Source: Chitinophagales bacterium (GTDB taxonomy: Bacteria > Bacteroidota > Bacteroidia > Chitinophagales > Chitinophagaceae). From it: a stretch of 64,000 nucleotides of DNA. Location: NCBI GenBank assembly GCA_017303835.1, contig JAFLBI010000001.1, positions 1,550,001-1,614,000 of the forward strand. The letters run 5' to 3'. Within the stretch, counting starts at the first letter, position 1, and each line of letters begins with the position of its first letter. Under the pieces are notes generated by a model that saw nothing but the letters and a program-made list of their open reading frames with translations, did not search any database and had not been told where the DNA came from. The position numbers and the translations under genes are program-made. Shown piece after piece: positions 61,359 to 64,000 of this stretch.

Positions 61359-62924
61359 CTATCGGGCCACGTTCACCGCACGCTTCTCGCGAATCACGGT
61401 TACTTTGATCTGTCCCGGATAAGTCATTTCTGTCTGGATTTTCTGGGCAATATCAAAGCTCAGCTTATCGCTATCTCCATCCGTTACTTTCTCTGCTTCC
61501 ACGATTACACGTAATTCACGACCAGCCTGGATGGCATATGCCTTTTCAACACCTTGATAACCAAGGGCTAAGTTCTCCAGATCCTTGATACGCTGGATAT
61601 ATTGCTGCATGATTTCGCGACGAGCACCCGGTCTGGCACCACTGATGGCGTCACAGGCCTGAATGATGGGTGAAATCACATATTGCATTTCCATTTCATC
61701 GTGGTGGGCGCCGATGGCATTCACCACTGCAGGGTTTTCCCCGTATTTCTCAGCCAGTTTAGCACCCAACAAAGCATGGCTCAGCTCGGTTTCTTCATCA
61801 GGCACTTTACCAATATCGTGTAAGAGACCTGCACGTTTGGCCAATTTAGGATTGAGGCCTAATTCAGCTGCCATGATACCGCACAAATTGGCTACTTCAC
61901 GGCTATGCATCAGCAGGTTTTGTCCGTAAGAAGAACGGAAACGCATTTTACCAACCACACGCACCAGCTCCTTATGCAGACCATGAATACCCAGTTCGAT
62001 TACGGTTCTTTCACCGATTTCCATCACCTGCTCTTCTAATTGCTTACGGGTCTTTTCTACCACTTCCTCAATACGGGCAGGGTGGATACGACCATCGGCA
62101 ACCAGTCTTTGCAAGCTCAAGCGAGCAATTTCACGACGCAATGGATCGAATGAAGACAATACAATCGCTTCAGGAGTATCATCCACAATCAAGTCAACAC
62201 CGGTTGCTGCTTCGATGGCGCGGATATTACGGCCTTCTCGACCGATGATCTGGCCTTTGATTTCATCTGTTTCCAGATGGAATACAGTCACTGTATTTTC
62301 AATCGTCTGCTCTGCAGCAGTACGCTGAATGGTTTGAATCACAATCTTACGCGCTTCCTTATTGGCTTTCTGGCGGGCGTCTTCAATGATTTCCTGCTGT
62401 AAAGCCAAGGCACGGGTAGCCGCTTCCTGCTTCAAGCTTTCAATCAGCTGAGCACGCGCATCTTCAGCACTTAGGTTGGCAATCTTTTCCAGTCGGCGAA
62501 TATGCTCTTCCTGATGCTTTTCCAGCTCAGTGCGTTTGTGTGCCACAACTTCCAGCTGGCGGTTCAGGTTTTCTTTGATGGCTTCGTTTTCCTTGATTTG
62601 CTTGTCCAGAGAAGCTTCTTTCTGATTGATGGAAACTTCTTTTTGCTTGATACGATTTTCGGCTTCGTTGATCTTTCTATTGCGATCATTTACCTCGCGG
62701 TCGTGCTCGGCCTTCAACTGCACAAAACGCTCTTTGGCTTCCAGTTGCTTCTCCTTTTTGATGGTTTCAGCACGGATGCCTGCCTCTTTGATGATTGTTT
62801 GAGCCTGTAATTCAGCCTCTTCTATCCTTTTTTTGGTGTCTTTGGCAAAGAGAAATTTACCCGCTACAACACCTGCGATGAGTGCGACAACGCCGCTGAT
62901 CACGGCTATAATGATGGGATCCAT
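61359..62924 (-). CDS. rny: ribonuclease Y
   Basis: 521 residues. N-terminal membrane helix (about 5-25), a long charged coiled coil (about 30-205), KH domain ([19 protein letters not shown], about 226-244) and HD phosphohydrolase domain with [17 protein letters not shown]. Membrane-anchored endoribonuclease that starts mRNA decay. A -7-like TATATTTG lies at 62997-63004 on the minus strand, 73 nt upstream. Confidence 0.97.
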   Translation of the reverse strand: MDPIIIAVISGVVALIAGVVAGKFLFAKDTKKRIEEAELQAQTIIKEAGIRAETIKKEKQLEAKERFVQLKAEHDREVNDRNRKINEAENRIKQKEVSINQKEASLDKQIKENEAIKENLNRQLEVVAHKRTELEKHQEEHIRRLEKIANLSAEDARAQLIESLKQEAATRALALQQEIIEDARQKANKEARKIVIQTIQRTAAEQTIENTVTVFHLETDEIKGQIIGREGRNIRAIEAATGVDLIVDDTPEAIVLSSFDPLRREIARLSLQRLVADGRIHPARIEEVVEKTRKQLEEQVMEIGERTVIELGIHGLHKELVRVVGKMRFRSSYGQNLLMHSREVANLCGIMAAELGLNPKLAKRAGLLHDIGKVPDEETELSHALLGAKLAEKYGENPAVVNAIGAHHDEMEMQYVISPIIQACDAISGARPGARREIMQQYIQRIKDLENLALGYQGVEKAYAIQAGRELRVIVEAEKVTDGDSDKLSFDIAQKIQTEMTYPGQIKVTVIREKRAVNVAR

Positions 62925-63138
62925 TGATTTGCTGGTTTTTAGAAAAATTCACAATATCTACTCGTGCACATTCCATATGGCATGAACAGTAATGGGCAAA
63001 TATAATTAATTTGACCATCCCCTCCGGCCGGCCCTCCCACTAAAAAGCAAGAATGCTTGCTTTGACAGGATACATAACCTGTTTATTCTTGTTTTGGATG
63101 ACATGCTTTTACCCTTGATATTTGGCAAAACGAATCTT

Positions 63139-63948
63139 ATGCGAAAAGCCTTTTTACTGTTACTAGCAGGTGCATTCTTCACCAATATCCAGGCCCAAGA
63201 GCTGAAATTGGCAAAGGGACAGAAATTCCAAACAACAACCATTACAAAGACTGCCATGAATCAACAGATGATGGGCCAGTCTTTAGAAATGAATACAGAT
63301 ATTACCGCTGTTGATGAAATTGAGGTGGTAGATGTTAACGACAAGAACATTACCCTGAGTAAAACTGCCAAACAGTTAAAGTCATCTTTTTCTGGCATGG
63401 GACAAAGCATGGATTTTGACTCCAACAAGCCAGAAGATCTGAATGGCCCTGTCGGCAGCCAGATGAAGGGAATCATCAACACTCCACTCAACTTTGTGCT
63501 GAACCCTTCCGGAACAATTGCTGAAGCACCGAAAATGACAGGAAACGCCATGATGAATATGGCTGGTGATGTTGCAAAAGGTGAAGCCATGCCAGGCTTT
63601 ATTGCAATACCCGCTGGCATAAAAGCTGGCGATAGTTTTTCTATAACAGGAGCCGATGGCGATAATAAAACAATTGCAAACTATACAGTTGTTTCTGTTA
63701 ACGGAAAAGAAGTAGCACTAAAAATGAACATCACTGCTAATAAAACAAATACGGTGAATCAAATGGGTATGGATATGTTGATGACCTTGAAGATGACCAC
63801 TACTGGTAACGCAACTGTTGATGTTGCATCGGGCTTCATGTTAAGCGCTTCCACTGAGACAACAACAGATGGAACAATTAACGTAATGGGACAGTCAGTG
63901 CCTATGACCATTAAGACAACCAGCACCATTACTGGTAAGAAATTATAA
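63139..63948 (+). CDS. DUF6263-like secreted protein
   Basis: 269 residues from the ATG at 63139; the frame upstream to a TTG at 63094 contains no signal-peptide-like start, whereas MRKAFLLLLAGAFFTNIQA|Q does. The mature part is beta-rich with repeated T-x-T patterns (LAKGQKFQTTTITKTAMNQQMMGQ in parts, TNTVNQMGMDMLMTLKMTTTGN). It resembles DUF6263 proteins of Bacteroidota; function unknown, periplasmic or surface location. Single gene followed by a terminator. Confidence 0.75.
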   Translation: MRKAFLLLLAGAFFTNIQAQELKLAKGQKFQTTTITKTAMNQQMMGQSLEMNTDITAVDEIEVVDVNDKNITLSKTAKQLKSSFSGMGQSMDFDSNKPEDLNGPVGSQMKGIINTPLNFVLNPSGTIAEAPKMTGNAMMNMAGDVAKGEAMPGFIAIPAGIKAGDSFSITGADGDNKTIANYTVVSVNGKEVALKMNITANKTNTVNQMGMDMLMTLKMTTTGNATVDVASGFMLSASTETTTDGTINVMGQSVPMTIKTTSTITGKKL

Positions 63949-63967
63949 GTTGAACTTTTCCCAATAA

Positions 63968-63996
63968 ATAATCCCGCAGTTGCGGGATTATTTTGT
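63968..63996 (+). terminator. intrinsic terminator of the DUF6263-like gene
   Basis: Stem AATCCCGC / GCGGGATT with loop AGTT, followed by ATTTTGTTT, 20 nt after the stop codon. Confidence 0.88.
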
Positions 63997-64000
63997 TTAT

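Overview
The window looks like a chromosomal segment of a Bacteroidota bacterium, most likely a Chitinophagales/Chitinophagaceae member. Support: type IX secretion and gliding genes (porV, porU, gldJ), SLBB-type polysaccharide exporters, a TonB-dependent receptor with a carboxypeptidase-like N-terminal domain, a long AtpB with a periplasmic N-terminal extension, and promoters of the Bacteroidota type (TTTG, about 20 nt, TAnnTTTG). Genes call for few Shine-Dalgarno sites and several have very short leaders. The genus is an inference from style, not from a search.

Layout. 1-11.2 kb: an exopolysaccharide/capsule region on the minus strand (legB-like dehydratase cut by the window edge, Wzz-like chain-length protein, two paralogous SLBB outer-membrane exporters, a UDP-HexNAc dehydrogenase, an AT-rich acyltransferase). 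Its long gaps hold diverged copies of one composite intergenic repeat. 11.9-12.4 kb: ispF, again between repeat-filled gaps. 13.2-21.7 kb: porV and porU diverge from gldJ; between gldJ and murF a RAYT-type HUH transposase gene with REP-like hairpins sits between two copies of the gldJ terminator. 21.7-23.8 kb: a Crp/Fnr regulator, then rhodanese, a small membrane protein, thioredoxin and a DUF983 protein, a small sulfur/redox cluster with a candidate Crp-type operator. 23.9-29.9 kb: a complete 4-hydroxyproline catabolic set (2-epimerase, FAD oxidase, DapA-family deaminase, semialdehyde dehydrogenase) interrupted by an opposite-strand alkylglycerol-monooxygenase-like gene. 30-37.4 kb: tRNA-Ser(GGA), tatD-like, deacetylase, HIT, greA (with a terminator-like hairpin in its leader), a D-2-hydroxyacid dehydrogenase, rsmA, pdxA and an aldose-epimerase-like gene. 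37.4-44.8 kb: a LolA-like protein with an ABC-2 exporter, a winged-helix regulator coupled to two paralogous membrane proteins, a TPR-like protein, a 2TM protein and a TonB receptor. 44.9-51 kb: atpB-E-F-H-A without atpG, and an exporter ABC half-transporter. 51-58.1 kb, plus strand: RelA/SpoT, purA, a polyacidic protein, a chorismate-utilising enzyme, then a CarH-like B12-binding protein without a DNA-binding domain, coupled by an ATGA overlap to a PAS-like coiled-coil protein. 58-64 kb: lytic transglycosylase, gatA, tatA, rplS, rny and a DUF6263-like secreted protein.

Most interesting: the B12-sensor/PAS-like pair, the greA leader attenuator candidate, and the RAYT insertion that duplicated a terminator and left the murF promoter overlapping it. 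Everything here was read by eye; no homology search was run.
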